In this document: positions 1 to 9,599 of the stretch, in pieces
Layout: each line of letters starts with the position of its first letter
Position numbering within the stretch: the stretch's first letter is position 1
Assembly (NCBI GenBank): GCA_033558025.1
Contig: JAUCEF010000002.1
Location: forward strand, 2,914,001-2,978,000
Direction of reading: 5' to 3'
DNA from: Phytophthora sp. 'mugwort'
Lineage: Eukaryota; Oomycota; Peronosporomycetes; Peronosporales; Peronosporaceae
Length of the DNA stretch: 64,000 bases
Notes under the pieces: generated by a model
The model's input: only the letters and a program-made list of their open reading frames with translations
What the model was told of the DNA's origin: nothing
Databases searched by the model: none
Program-made: the position numbers and the translations under genes

Positions 1-963
1 ACCTTTCCACGCTCATCCCTTGCCGTTGACCATGCAAAACAACACATTCGCGGCTTCGTCTTGTTCGTGACCAGATACGACCAAGAGCGTCGAAAAGATG
101 GCGGACGTCTCTGGTTTGAGCTCAGTACGGAAGAACGGGCTCGACGCCGCGGCCTGGTGCCTCGTAGATCGCGAGGTTTGACAACAGCACTCAGTAAAGA
201 GGCTTTTATCAAGTTATTGAAGATGGAGCGAGTTCAGAGATGGTTGGGTGGGAATATAGTCACAATGAGCGAGAACGAACCAGAAGAAGCTCAAAATGAA
301 ACGAGTTTTCTTTCACCAGGTCAATCTGAGCCGGATTCTAAACCCTCGATTAAACAAAAAGCTGGTTTAGGCGGCTTCTCACGTATCCGTGAGTTCTCAC
401 CAGCTTTACACGATGCTGGATCCCCAAATCTGGACCACGACGCGGACGAGTTGGAAGAAAAACGTCATGTACCAGTTCAAGAACGTTCCGACACAAGTAC
501 TTGCAGTCTGAACTCAGAGTCGGAGGACGAAGACTCGCCTTTATCTAGTGTCTGCAAAAGCCCATCTTCGGATTTACTCGTCGTGCCGAGAACAGTAAAA
601 TCTCAAGGAGAAGTGAAGATACCCAAGACGAATCCGGATTTTCGGACCAAACATCGAGACTGCAACATTCTTTTGGAAAACATGATGGAACTCCAGAACA
701 AGAAGATGCGTCGAGCTGTGACCAAGTTGCGAGCGGATATTGAAGGTGAAATCCAACGCAGCTCCGAGATGCTGCTTTCCATTATCAGTAACCAGTTTGA
801 TGACCCCGGAAGCAGTGGCGATGTCGCTTTCGTGACAAAGGTGCTAAACATGCAAAAGCAGCAGGTGCACGACCGATTTGATCAGTTTGAACAGAAACGA
901 GCCCGCGACGAAGCTGCCAATCGTGCGCTTCTTGGACAGCGGTACAAGTCGCACGGTGGCTAA
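1..963 (+). CDS. Myb/SANT-like family protein, 5'-truncated by window edge
   Basis: The frame is open from base 1 to the TAA at 961-963 (320 codons), so the true start lies outside the window. The first visible residues (RSSLAVDHAKQHIRGFVLFV) align with the end of the first Myb/SANT-like repeat of the genes at 1291 and 34975, where a phenylalanine-rich helix precedes a GRLWFELS/GPLWFNMT segment. An acidic, serine-rich linker follows, then a basic helical tail (about residues 215-315) closely matching the tail of the next gene (LRADIEGEIQRSSEM against LRTDIERDIRLSIDM; SGDVAFV against SGDATFV). The second Myb-like repeat of its relatives is missing: repeat one runs straight into the linker. Probably a nuclear DNA-binding protein of a lineage-specific family; targets unknown. 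It is followed 328 bp downstream by a paralogue on the same strand. Confidence 0.7.
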   Translation, partial: TFPRSSLAVDHAKQHIRGFVLFVTRYDQERRKDGGRLWFELSTEERARRRGLVPRRSRGLTTALSKEAFIKLLKMERVQRWLGGNIVTMSENEPEEAQNETSFLSPGQSEPDSKPSIKQKAGLGGFSRIREFSPALHDAGSPNLDHDADELEEKRHVPVQERSDTSTCSLNSESEDEDSPLSSVCKSPSSDLLVVPRTVKSQGEVKIPKTNPDFRTKHRDCNILLENMMELQNKKMRRAVTKLRADIEGEIQRSSEMLLSIISNQFDDPGSSGDVAFVTKVLNMQKQQVHDRFDQFEQKRARDEAANRALLGQRYKSHGG

Positions 964-1290
964 TAATGAGGAGGGGGGGAGGTGATACTGCACGTTTAAG
1001 TTCATGGAAATCATTAAAATGACGTCAAGTTTGCCATATTATTAGCGTTTGACGCATAATTATATTTTGTGGTGGCAGATTATATGTAGCTTAACCTCGC
1101 CATTGAAATGGAAAAATAATTGTTTAGCCCATGCTCCGGTTACTGAGTTTCTGTGGCATTTAGGCCAATTTGCGGGTGTATTATATATATTTTATTTCTC
1201 GCGTTGAAGATAGATAGTCAAACGTTCCCTTTCCCAAATTTCTCCATTATTTGCCTAAAGAACCTGTCAGAGAGAAGTGAAGCTCTCGAA
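964..1290. other. intergenic spacer between two Myb/SANT-like paralogues
   Basis: 327 bp, AT-rich after a short G-rich stretch just past the first stop codon. It should hold the 3' end of the first gene and the promoter of the second. I see no canonical oomycete initiator. Confidence 0.5.
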
Positions 1291-2685
1291 ATGGATCGAA
1301 GCGATGTAAGCTATCTTCACCCTGACTGGACTAAAGACGAGTTGTCCATACTGATTGAGGAATGGAGGAACTTGGTAGTGAACTATCGTTTGCAAAATCG
1401 AGCTCGACCAGAAGTGCCAGGCGGCATCGACAATCTTCTGGCTAAGCAACTTTCCCAACGTAGCAACAAAAGTCGATCCCCTTGTGCGATTGCAAGGCAG
1501 CGCTGTTATTTGTATGATTTCGTCCGATTCATAAACCGTTTTGACGAGATGCAACAAGTTTCCGGTGGTCCCTTATGGTTTAACATGACAAAAGAAGAAC
1601 AAGATAAAGTGTCCATGTCTGCACGAGAACGAAAAACTAGCTCCATTCTCTCGCAGGCGTCATTTGAAACGCTAGTTAAGCTGAAATCTGTCAAGAAATG
1701 TACGCGGTTCAAGCGAATTCGAGTGTCCAAAACTGGAGTGAAAAATGACATCCGTCGCCTGGAAAAATGTCGTTCGTGCTGGTCTGCGCCAGAAGTTAAC
1801 GCGTTAGTGCGTTCCTGGAGTCTCGTCATGAAGAAATCTGGTACTTCGGTAGGTGTCTTTGTAGCCCAAAGCTCAGCTGAGTCCGCGACGTTGTACACCC
1901 CGTGGAATCACTCAACCATAAGTGCTTGGCGCAAAATGAAGCGTCTGGCGTCGTCGTACCAGTTCATTCGAGATTTTAATACTCGTCATTCCCCTGCAAT
2001 GTGGTTCCAGCTCTCGGATGGAGCGCAAAATATGTGGATCGACTGGGATGCACTTCCGGCAGATTTTGAAGATATCTCCCAAAATATATTTGAGCAGATC
2101 CACGGCGTAGATTTAACTTCATCTTCGGAGACTGTCAAACCTGGTACTGAAGGTGGAAGCATTGTGAAATACTCGGATAAAGTTTCAGTATTTGACAATT
2201 TCCCAAATCCAGATGAGGGCATGGAGAGCGCTGAAGAATACCGCACAACCTCTAATTTCTGTATTTCAAAGCCGAAATTGCGCAGCGAGTCTCCCCATCT
2301 TCCCAATTATGCTTCAAGTCCCATTACATTCCAGAAAGGTACGAAACAAACTCGCGACAAGCACCAAGAATGCAATTCCTTTTATGAGCACATGGAGCAA
2401 CTTCAGAAGAAACAGTACAAGCAAGCGATTCAGCGATTGCGAACGGACATTGAGCGTGATATTCGGCTTAGTATCGACATGACGCGGGCTATTTTCTTTG
2501 AGCGGCTCGGTAACCCAAGTCAAAGTGGGGATGCCACCTTTGTAGCGAGTCTTCTGGATGCTCAGCAACGACAACTTCGTCAACGGTTCGCTCAGTTCCA
2601 GAGGGAACATTTCTACGAGATTGCAGCTAATGGATATACTTTTCGTTGTGAATCGGTTGATGAGAGGAAGGACAGTGAAAACTAA
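1291..2685 (+). CDS. Myb/SANT-like two-repeat protein (464 aa)
   Basis: Start chosen at the ATG at 1291 (MDRSDVSY...): an upstream GTG extension adds hydrophobic residues with no match in the paralogues. Repeat one (about residues 10-130) begins with a W-T-K-D-E-L helix, repeat two (about 165-285) with W-S-A-P-E-V and ends in a WFQLSDGAQ...DFEDI segment; both look like divergent trihelix/SANT units. A linker of about 70 residues leads to a basic helical tail (about 345-450) with DKHQECN and LRTDIERDI, shared with the gene at 1. No introns or signal peptide, so probably nuclear. The 3' end lies only 133 bp from the convergent GH53 gene A. A regulatory role is inference; the family itself is evident from three homologous frames in this window. 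Confidence 0.75.
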   Translation: MDRSDVSYLHPDWTKDELSILIEEWRNLVVNYRLQNRARPEVPGGIDNLLAKQLSQRSNKSRSPCAIARQRCYLYDFVRFINRFDEMQQVSGGPLWFNMTKEEQDKVSMSARERKTSSILSQASFETLVKLKSVKKCTRFKRIRVSKTGVKNDIRRLEKCRSCWSAPEVNALVRSWSLVMKKSGTSVGVFVAQSSAESATLYTPWNHSTISAWRKMKRLASSYQFIRDFNTRHSPAMWFQLSDGAQNMWIDWDALPADFEDISQNIFEQIHGVDLTSSSETVKPGTEGGSIVKYSDKVSVFDNFPNPDEGMESAEEYRTTSNFCISKPKLRSESPHLPNYASSPITFQKGTKQTRDKHQECNSFYEHMEQLQKKQYKQAIQRLRTDIERDIRLSIDMTRAIFFERLGNPSQSGDATFVASLLDAQQRQLRQRFAQFQREHFYEIAANGYTFRCESVDERKDSEN

Positions 2686-2818
2686 CACAATGTCATTTTT
2701 TTTTTACGTTGTACTCAATTTGCACTCAGTTCCATTGAGCAATGGGAAGTCATCACTTCCGCACGGAGCTACTGTCAGTTTGCTCCACTGACTTTTCGCT
2801 TGTTTGTTGTGTAGACTC

Positions 2819-4071
2819 TTAATTAGTCTGGTCTAGCTGCGTGAAGTTGATTTGTGTCTGCGAACGGGTTTGTGTTTGCGGAGTCGGGGCAGTGGCAAGA
2901 GCTGACTCCTTGCCACCCTGAGACGACCCCCCATCGACAAACATGTAGATCGACGAGAGTGCCTTAGCATATGTTCTGGGCCAATTATCCCAATTGACAG
3001 TGAAAAGTAAATTCGATCCGCAAGCGCTGCCAAGTCCGGGGACAGAGATATATCCCGGTTCCCAGTAGAAAATACCAGCACCCAGTCCGTTGGGTAACTT
3101 TTCCAAGACATTCATGATGGCGTTGACCCATTCGCGTTGGCCTTGGGCACTGATCGGATATTTTTCGCTAAGGGTGACAGTTGTGCAATTCGTGGGCCAA
3201 TCGGTCTCCGCGATGTAGATCGGTTTGTTGTACGTGTTTGCCATTTGAGTCAGCGACGATGTGAGCGCGTCAAGTGTCGCGTCCACGTTGTAGTACGGAT
3301 AAAACGAGAACCCGAACGCGTCCACATCGTTTGTAGTCACAGTTCCTTCGGCGAAAAGACCCTTGAAAAACCACGATACAGTCTCCGACTTCCATCCATT
3401 GTCTAAATGAATCATCACCTTTGGCTGTGTCGTTCCTGTGGACACTGCATCCGTAACACCGTCACGTGCCGCCTTCCAAAGCTTGGCAAAAGGTCCAAAG
3501 TCGTCGTTACTGATCTTGCCAGTCGGATACAGAAATCCACTCGTGATTTCATTGCCAATCGACAAAATATCCAGCTTGACGCCGCCGTCTGTGAAGGCTT
3601 TCAGCGTCGAACTGACGTAGCTACGACAAACAGCCGCCAAGGCCTCCACAGACGAGCTATCCCAAGCTGACGGGGACTGCTGGTCGCTGGGCTGTGCCCA
3701 CGTGTCCGAGAAGTGCAAGTCGAGGAATATCTTGTACCCTTTTTTGGAATATCGTTGAGCTAGTGACAACGTGTAGTTCAAGCCGTACTCTTTACCTGTC
3801 CAAAGGCTGCATAGCATCAACAAGTTCGCTCAGTTTTAAGCTCTTGGAAGCAATGGTCAAGAACGTACCGTAGTCGAACACTGTCCATGCCGCCTTCTGC
3901 GAGGATGTCTTCGATCGCTGCCTCGTTGCCTGCGGTATTGTACCAGATTGTGCCTTGTTCACTCTCCATGAGCGGAGCCGACGACAAGTCATGACCCTTG
4001 CTCAACGCCTGGACGCCACCAGCCAGTGCCGCTGCACACGCGCCAGCCCAGAACAACGTCCGAGCGAACAT
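2819..4071 (-). CDS. GH53 arabinogalactan endo-beta-1,4-galactanase A (396 aa, one intron)
   Basis: Exons 4071-3869 and 3806-2819; the 62-bp intron has a GTACGT donor and ATGCAG acceptor and splits the Arg codon of VRLR|LW, the same place as in the two other intact copies here. A signal peptide (about residues 1-22) suggests secretion. GH53 hallmarks in order: GHDLSS near the mature N-terminus, VRLRLW, DLHFSDTWA, SIGNE with the putative acid/base Glu near 154, IHLDNGW, FYPYY, and IAETDWP with the putative nucleophile Glu near 268. Enzymes of this family cut beta-1,4-galactan in pectin side chains, consistent with a plant-wall pathogen. Odd: a Gln/Thr/Ser-rich tail of about 38 residues follows the catalytic domain and is absent from genes C and D. 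Confidence 0.88.
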
Positions 4072-4490
4072 GATTGTTGAGATGTATCGCGATTATCGGA
4101 GTGGGAACGCGAAAGGTGACGCGAGCAGCAGATCCGATGCACTAGAATTAGAGACTGTGAGAACAGTCCCATCCAAAATTTTGAGCATCAAAGTGGTGCA
4201 GTCCCATCGTGAGCTCTTGCTTGCTGCCATTGCAGCTGGTGATGACTCCCATTAGGAAATTGAACCCGGGGGTGAGTCCTCTCATAGACATTGTACCCCA
4301 CTAGATAATGGGTAGAACTATAGATTGGCAAGAGTTACAGCGTGATGTCAATACTTTACATGCTCTTCGTAGCGTACCGTATTCATGGATATTCATGGAT
4401 TAATGTATTCGGCATACAAAGATTAAGATAACAGACCGGACACTTTTGCTCACCAAGCAGAAACGTGACATTACAGTCTCGTGAACGACC
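4072..4490. other. spacer upstream of GH53 A
   Basis: Contains the promoter of GH53 A (reading leftward). I found no clear oomycete initiator and no other coding signal. Confidence 0.4.
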
Positions 4491-4499
4491 GTCGCGTCA

Positions 4500-5268
4500 A
4501 CATCGACATATCATGCGGACATCGTTGATCGATGAGAGCGCCGTGGCGGGCATCTCGGACCAATTGGCCCAGTTGACGCTGAGGAGCAGGGTCGACTTGC
4601 ATGAACAATCCAGACCAGGAGCTGAGAGGGCTCTCAGTAGAAAATACCCGCGCCCATACTGCTCAGCAAGCGTCCAAGATGGTGATCACCCACAGGCGCG
4701 TAGTGGGTACTTAGCGTGACGCTCGAGCACCCCGTCGGTCGGTCGGACCCGCGATGTAGATCAGCTTGCTGTATGCGATGGCCAATTGAGCGAGAGCGCG
4801 TGGCTTCGGTAAAGAAGCCGAATACATCGTCGGTAAGTGAGTGGCCGTTCCTTCAGCAAAGATGCCCTCGAAAAACTATGACAGGGTCTCGTAGATTCCA
4901 GCTATTATCCAAGTAGATCATACGGCCGAGACAGTGTCCGTCAGCCCTGACGCGCAACCCACAGAAGTCGTCGTTGTTGATCTGGCCGCTGTGGAAGATG
5001 AAGGCCATTCCGTCGGCATGTACGACTCGTGGGGGGGGGGGTCACGATGCAAGGATCTTGAGTGCCTTCGAGAAGCAACACAGCGTGTGGAATCCACGTC
5101 GTAGTGGCTTTCCGTCCAAAACCGGAAGCCTGACAGTACCATGGCTCCCGCGCTGAAGACGGACTCAGCTATGGTCGTGTTACCGTAGAGTGAAGAGTAA
5201 GCCCAGTTGCCGCCTTGCTCGGTCTCCAAGTGCAGCGGTGTCGAATATGCTTGTAGCGCATGCTTCAA
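4500..5268 (-). pseudogene. decayed GH53 galactanase copy B
   Basis: Reading the minus strand from about 5268, the N-terminal stretch (STPLHLETEQGGNW, then a segment ending VLSGFRFWTE) is a diverged copy of the family segment running from GHDLSS to VRLRLW. The C-terminal end near 4510-4620 still encodes a recognisable relative of the closing ALSS...YMFA segment and its preceding NWPN region. Between them only fragments remain in different frames, and an 11-nt G run at 5031-5041 falls inside. No signal peptide start or catalytic motifs survive in one frame. Same orientation as A and C, so a tandem copy that died. Confidence 0.75.
5031..5041. repeat. G homopolymer, 11 nt
   Basis: Uninterrupted G run inside GH53 pseudogene B. 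Confidence 0.9.
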
Positions 5269-5269
5269 C

Positions 5270-5959
5270 TAGAGCAGCGCCGTCTTGAGGAACATACAAG
5301 AAGCTGGAGAGCGAGTAATACCGCTGGATACCCACCCGCCCGCGGTATTACCTTGAAATGGCAAACAGCTGGGGAAACTCGGCGAAAAGATCCCGTGTTG
5401 GCGACGGCGTCGCCAACTTCGCGGAACTCCGCGGCTGTCGGGCTCCTCACTCTACCAACCCCGCGCCAAAACATCTTTGTCGGTGGAGCAGCGGACAGCA
5501 AGCAGTGCGCGTAGATCGACCAGTACGGCCAGCCACCAACTTCAAAGACCTGGACACTGCGGACTGTCGAGCCCCGCGAGTTCACTTCTTGGTGAACCTT
5601 TACACTGAAGAATTGCTATGCCTGACAGGGATATCGAGTGGGCACTCGGTGGTATGCACGTGACGGGATCACGTCGCGACTGCTTCATGTGACTAAGAAA
5701 TCCTAAACGGTAGATTGACTCGAACAGCTTCAACCGGATCTCGCTGCCGGCGACTGGGCGACTCGCCCGTACTGAGCCTCGAGGTCCTACATTGATCACG
5801 TAAATTAGTTGATGGTATTATGAAGCTGCTATCATCCAGTCCTGCATATAGCACACAGGTTTCTGAACCGGAACACTTTATATTCTCAATGACATTCATG
5901 CTTTAGTTGCAACGACCCTGATGCGAGGATTAATTGTTCAGCAGATTCACATCCACAAG
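5270..5959. other. non-coding spacer with a dispersed-repeat fragment
   Basis: No supported gene. Small imperfect palindromes occur near 5318-5351 and 5398-5418. The stretch near 5730-5785 (CTCGCTGCCGG...GGGCGACTCGCC...) resembles 45130-45170, suggesting copies of one dispersed element, possibly LTR ends. Confidence 0.35.
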
Positions 5960-7119
5960 TTACACATGCGCAAACATGTTGACGGACGAGAGCGCCGTCG
6001 CGTAAGTCGTCGGCCACTTGCTCCAGTCCACGTCAAAGAGAAGCGCCGACCGGCACGAACTACCCAGGCTTGTCACCGCCAGGAATGCAGGTTCCCAGTA
6101 GAAGACGCCAGCCCCCAAGCCATTGGGCAAGCCTTCGAGCACGTCCTTGATAGCAGTCACCCACGCCGTCTGTCCCTCAGCACTAACCGGGTAGTCGGCA
6201 CTCAGCGCGACACCGTCACAAGCCACAGGCCAGTCGGTCTCCGCAACGTAGAGCGGCTTGTTGTAGTCCTTGGCAAGCTGAGTCAGCGACGAGTTGAGCG
6301 CGTCGATCGTAGCCTCCACACCGTAGAACGGGTAGAACGAGAAGCCAAACGCGTCCACGTCGTCAGGGGTCACCGTGCCGTTAGCGAAGAGACCAGTGAA
6401 AAAGTCTGACACGTACGTGTAGTTCCATCCATTGTCCACATGGATCATGATCTCGGGCTTCTTGGTACCGGCAGCAACAGCATCCGTCACTCCCTGACGC
6501 GCTGCCTTCCACAGCGTCGCAAAGTCGTTGAAGTAACCGGTTGTGAGCTTCCCCGTCGGCCAAAGGAATCCGATCGTGATCTCGTTGCCGAGCGACAAGA
6601 TGTCGAGGTCGATACCTCCGTCCGTGAAGGCCTGCAACGTCGACGTCACGTACGTTTGCAAGTCGGCGGCTAGAGTGGCAACGGACGAGTTGTCCCATGC
6701 TGCAGGGATGTTTTGATGGTGCGGGTCGGCCCAAGTGTCAGAGAAGTGCATATCCAGATAGATCTTGAAACCTGCCTTGGAGAAACGCTGAGCCAGCGCC
6801 AACGTGTAGTTCAGATCGTATTCGCCGTCAGTCCAGATACTATACACAAAAGTCACCAGAGGAGTCAACACGTTTGGTAGTAAAGCAACATTCAGGGGAG
6901 AAAATCATACCGAAGTCGAACAGCGTCCATGCCACCCTCCTTGAAGATACTCTCAATGGTAGTCATGGTCCCGTTGGTATCGATCCATTGGGCGCCTTGA
7001 ACAGACTCCATGAGTGCAGCGGAAGACAAGTCGTGGCCATTGGTGAGTGCAGCAGTGGCAGTGCTCAACACGCTGGCCACGCATGCTCCAGCAAAGAAGA
7101 GAACCGTACGGAAGAGCAT
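5960..7119 (-). CDS. GH53 arabinogalactan endo-beta-1,4-galactanase C (362 aa, one intron)
   Basis: Exons 7119-6911 and 6839-5960; the 71-bp intron (GTATGA donor, TATAG acceptor) sits at the family-conserved VRLR|IW position. Residues 1-23 form a clear signal peptide. The catalytic domain carries DMHFSDTWADP, LSLGNEITIGFLWPTG (putative acid/base Glu near 156), IHVDNGW, FYPFY and VAETDWP (putative nucleophile Glu near 270), and ends shortly after SSVNMFA, without the extra tail of gene A. ADPHHQ matches the broader GH53 consensus better than A does. An initiator-like element lies 46-59 nt upstream of the ATG. Expected product: a secreted galactan-degrading enzyme. Third member of a same-strand run A-B-C. 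Confidence 0.9.
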
Positions 7120-7164
7120 CTTGCTCGACTGCTTGAAGTTGGAGTGGCTTGCGCTCGAGACCGG

Positions 7165-7178
7165 AAACTGGGGAATGA
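7165..7178 (-). promoter_or_regulatory. oomycete initiator-like element of GH53 C
   Basis: Minus-strand TCATTCCCCAGTTT matches the oomycete consensus TCAYTYYNCAWTTT at all but one position and sits 46-59 nt before the ATG at 7119. Confidence 0.6.
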
Positions 7179-7350
7179 CAGACTAGGGGTCGCAAGGATG
7201 CTCGAGGAAAAGATGGCGAAACTTGATCATTGATGACAACCTTCGGCTAGAGAAATGCATCAGACTCAGCTTTGACCGCAATCGGGACCAAACAACTTAA
7301 CCAGATGTTGACTATGGGTCATGTCTGAAGTTGAAGGATCTGGTACCTCA

Positions 7351-7430
7351 ATACACAATCCGCGATTACTACAGTACACAAATCCGTGATTACGAGCTAA
7401 AGTACACAATCCGTGATTATGAGCTGCAGT
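7351..7430. repeat. short tandem repeat, three units of about 27 bp
   Basis: Three diverged units share ACACAATCCGTGATTAYGAGCT. The surrounding 7.2-8.3 kb has no supported gene. Confidence 0.75.
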
Positions 7431-8560
7431 TTTCGGATCCTGTAGGCCCGGTTTTGAGCACGTTTCTGCATGTATTAATCAAACCCGATTGCTTTGTCGC
7501 TGTTTGCTTGAAGTTATCGTGGTTGAAGTCCACGTTGATCTCGTTTCTCGAAGCGCATTGTCCCTGCTACGGACATGCTGATCTCGTGACCTCGTGTCTG
7601 CGTCGTGTGTGCCTTTATTAACATTTAGCGGAAACTGCTTCGACAACAGTACAGAGATCCTCGCCCCATCACATAGAAATATATTAGAAACAACTAGTGT
7701 AAGAAACCGTATCAAACATCCAAATCATTTTGAAGCAATTATATTTATCATGTAATAAAACTTTAATGCAATCTCTTCACGTCCAGTAGCATAGCTTTGG
7801 AGGCAGAAGGCGCTTGTCAACGCCGCTTATTGTCTAGACTCTTGCTCGATACACATTTCCGAGGTTCCCTTCACACACCAATACGGCATCAATTCATGGT
7901 AATAAAAAATGAGGGATGCATATTGTTTTGCGCCTTCATTGCTATCGTTTCGTCAGTGTCATCAACATCAAATGAACTAAAGAACTCGCTGTCTCGAGGT
8001 TATTGGACGTCAAGAAACCAACAGAAAACACTATTAATTACAAAATCAAGTTGTTTGGGTTAAATGGAACAGCTCTTGATTTTAGTATTGAATGTCCGTG
8101 AGCACCATTAACATCAGCAAATGATATTATAAATGAGGTAGACAAATATTAATGGTATTTATTATAATATTTTCAGCACGGGTATATTGCACATTTTATG
8201 ACGGAAAAGATAGCGAACCGACTTCCGTTTTTTTTTTCAAACAAAGAGCAGCTTACTCAAAGTACCAAAGTGCAACCCACCAGTGATGGTTAATAATCAA
8301 ATTTTTGGGATTGGAGGTTTGCAGGGACTGTGCAGTATGTATTGCAATAGTCGGAGTTCATGCAGTACGTACTGCAATACTTCTCGGCCATGCACTGCAA
8401 TACTTCTCGGCCATGCAGTATCTATTGAAATACTACTATGTGGTACATATTAATATCGTACGTGATTCCTCTTTCTACTCGGCTGCTGGATCGACTGGGA
8501 AAGTCTTCCACCACACCTTCGAAACGATCGTGAACGTCACCAAGATGTTGTCCATGCTTC
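7431..8560. other. AT-rich spacer
   Basis: No coding, RNA or transposon signal I can support apart from the small repeat at 8371-8416. Short open frames here lack family features. Confidence 0.4.
8371..8416. repeat. perfect 23-bp tandem duplication
   Basis: Two identical 23-bp units (ACTGCAATACTTCTCGGCCATGC) abut. A degenerate relative precedes them. Confidence 0.85.
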
Positions 8561-8561
8561 T

Positions 8562-8640
8562 GCATGTCTGTCATGACACTTTTAAATTTTGCGAGAACAG
8601 GCATCTCTCGCAAAATTTAAAAGTGTCATGACAGACATGC
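8562..8640. repeat. perfect 35-bp fold-back palindrome
   Basis: Arms 8562-8596 and 8606-8640 are exact reverse complements separated by 9 nt. It lies at the edge of the hAT remnant. Confidence 0.92.
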
Positions 8641-9520
8641 CTGAGTCGTAAGAACATTGAACGTACTAAGTCCATCACTATTGGTCGTAAGGACATTGAA
8701 CGTACTAGGCATTGAACGTACTAACTCCATCATAGTGATGGACTTAGTACGTTCAATGTCCTTACGACTCATCGGGTTCACTTCGTCCACCTGACAGGCA
8801 CGCTTCTCAATACGCAAAAACCTTTCCAGCATTATTTGTGTAGAAGACCACCTTGTGACACGCTGCTTGATAGCACAGAGCCGCGTGAGCTCACGAACCG
8901 CACCTGCTGCTTTGAAATTGCGTAGTTGACTGACCACTGAATGGATACGAGCGATATTGTGTTCAATAGAAGGCTGGCGAGCGAGATATGACTTAACGGC
9001 GAGGTTTAACTCGTGTAACCCGCATCTCACACGCGGTACAACTAGCAATTAGCTATAACCTTATTCCTGGAACAGTTATCGACAATTAAAAATTTACGGA
9101 GCGATAATGGGCCGGCCATAGAGCGTATGAACGTACTCTTGCAGGACGTAGTGTTCTTCTGATGTATACCTCATCTCATTCGAAGGTTGAGAACAACCAA
9201 GAAACACCTCTCTATACACCCCATTCTCCGTGAAGGTCGCAATGATGGCGATATAGTGAGTCGAAACATCGGTCCAACCGTCCACCATGACCGTGAGCAC
9301 GTCCGAAAACACTAGTATAATTGCCGTCTCTACCAGCGGGACCTGTCTGGAAATATACAATGATATACTGGTACTGCACACTGTGTAAAGCTTCGCAATG
9401 CGGAATATGCTTCTTAGTGAAATAGACACCCATTCCCTTTTTTCAATCAATCGATAGACACCCCGTGCACCCGCTCCGATATATCTGTCTTGAGAGAAAC
9501 CCAATAGATTGTCTCGGACC
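8620..9520 (-). mobile_element. decayed hAT-type transposase
   Basis: Two minus-strand frames hold hAT hallmarks in the right order. 9504-9094 contains a DVLTVMVDGWTDVS segment (the catalytic-region D-G-W-T motif) followed by a Y-I-A-I-I strand. 9048-8626 contains a CGLHELNLAVKSYL segment and RWSSTQIMLERFLRIE, typical of the central hAT core. The frames are disconnected and the 3' part is overrun by fold-back repeats, so the element is dead. No terminal inverted repeats or 8-bp target duplication were found. Confidence 0.7.
8642..8771. repeat. 39-bp fold-back repeat with nested copies
   Basis: Arms 8642-8680 and 8733-8771 are reverse complements with one mismatch. The spacer holds two more partial copies of ATTGAACGTACTA, at 8692-8707 and 8711-8724. 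The right arm is the original transposase sequence; the left is its inverted copy. Confidence 0.88.
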
Positions 9521-9599
9521 CCTTCGGTGTCTGATGGTACTGCTCCATGTAGTCCGTCCCGATGCCCCTAAATGAGAGGCTTCTTCAAATCAGTGCCTG

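Noticed and set aside
1153..1290. GTG-initiated upstream extension of the Myb/SANT-like gene
   Set aside because: Non-ATG start and hydrophobic residues without counterpart in the paralogues; the ATG at 1291 is better.
2819..4071. GH17 (beta-1,3-glucanase) as an alternative family for the galactanase genes
   Set aside because: HFSDTWADP, LGNE...LWPTG and the IH-DNGW motif are GH53 features and not GH17.
5398..5418. GTTGGCGACGGCGTCGCCAAC palindrome
   Set aside because: Nine-base arms in GC-rich DNA are within chance expectation; not included among the fold-back cases.
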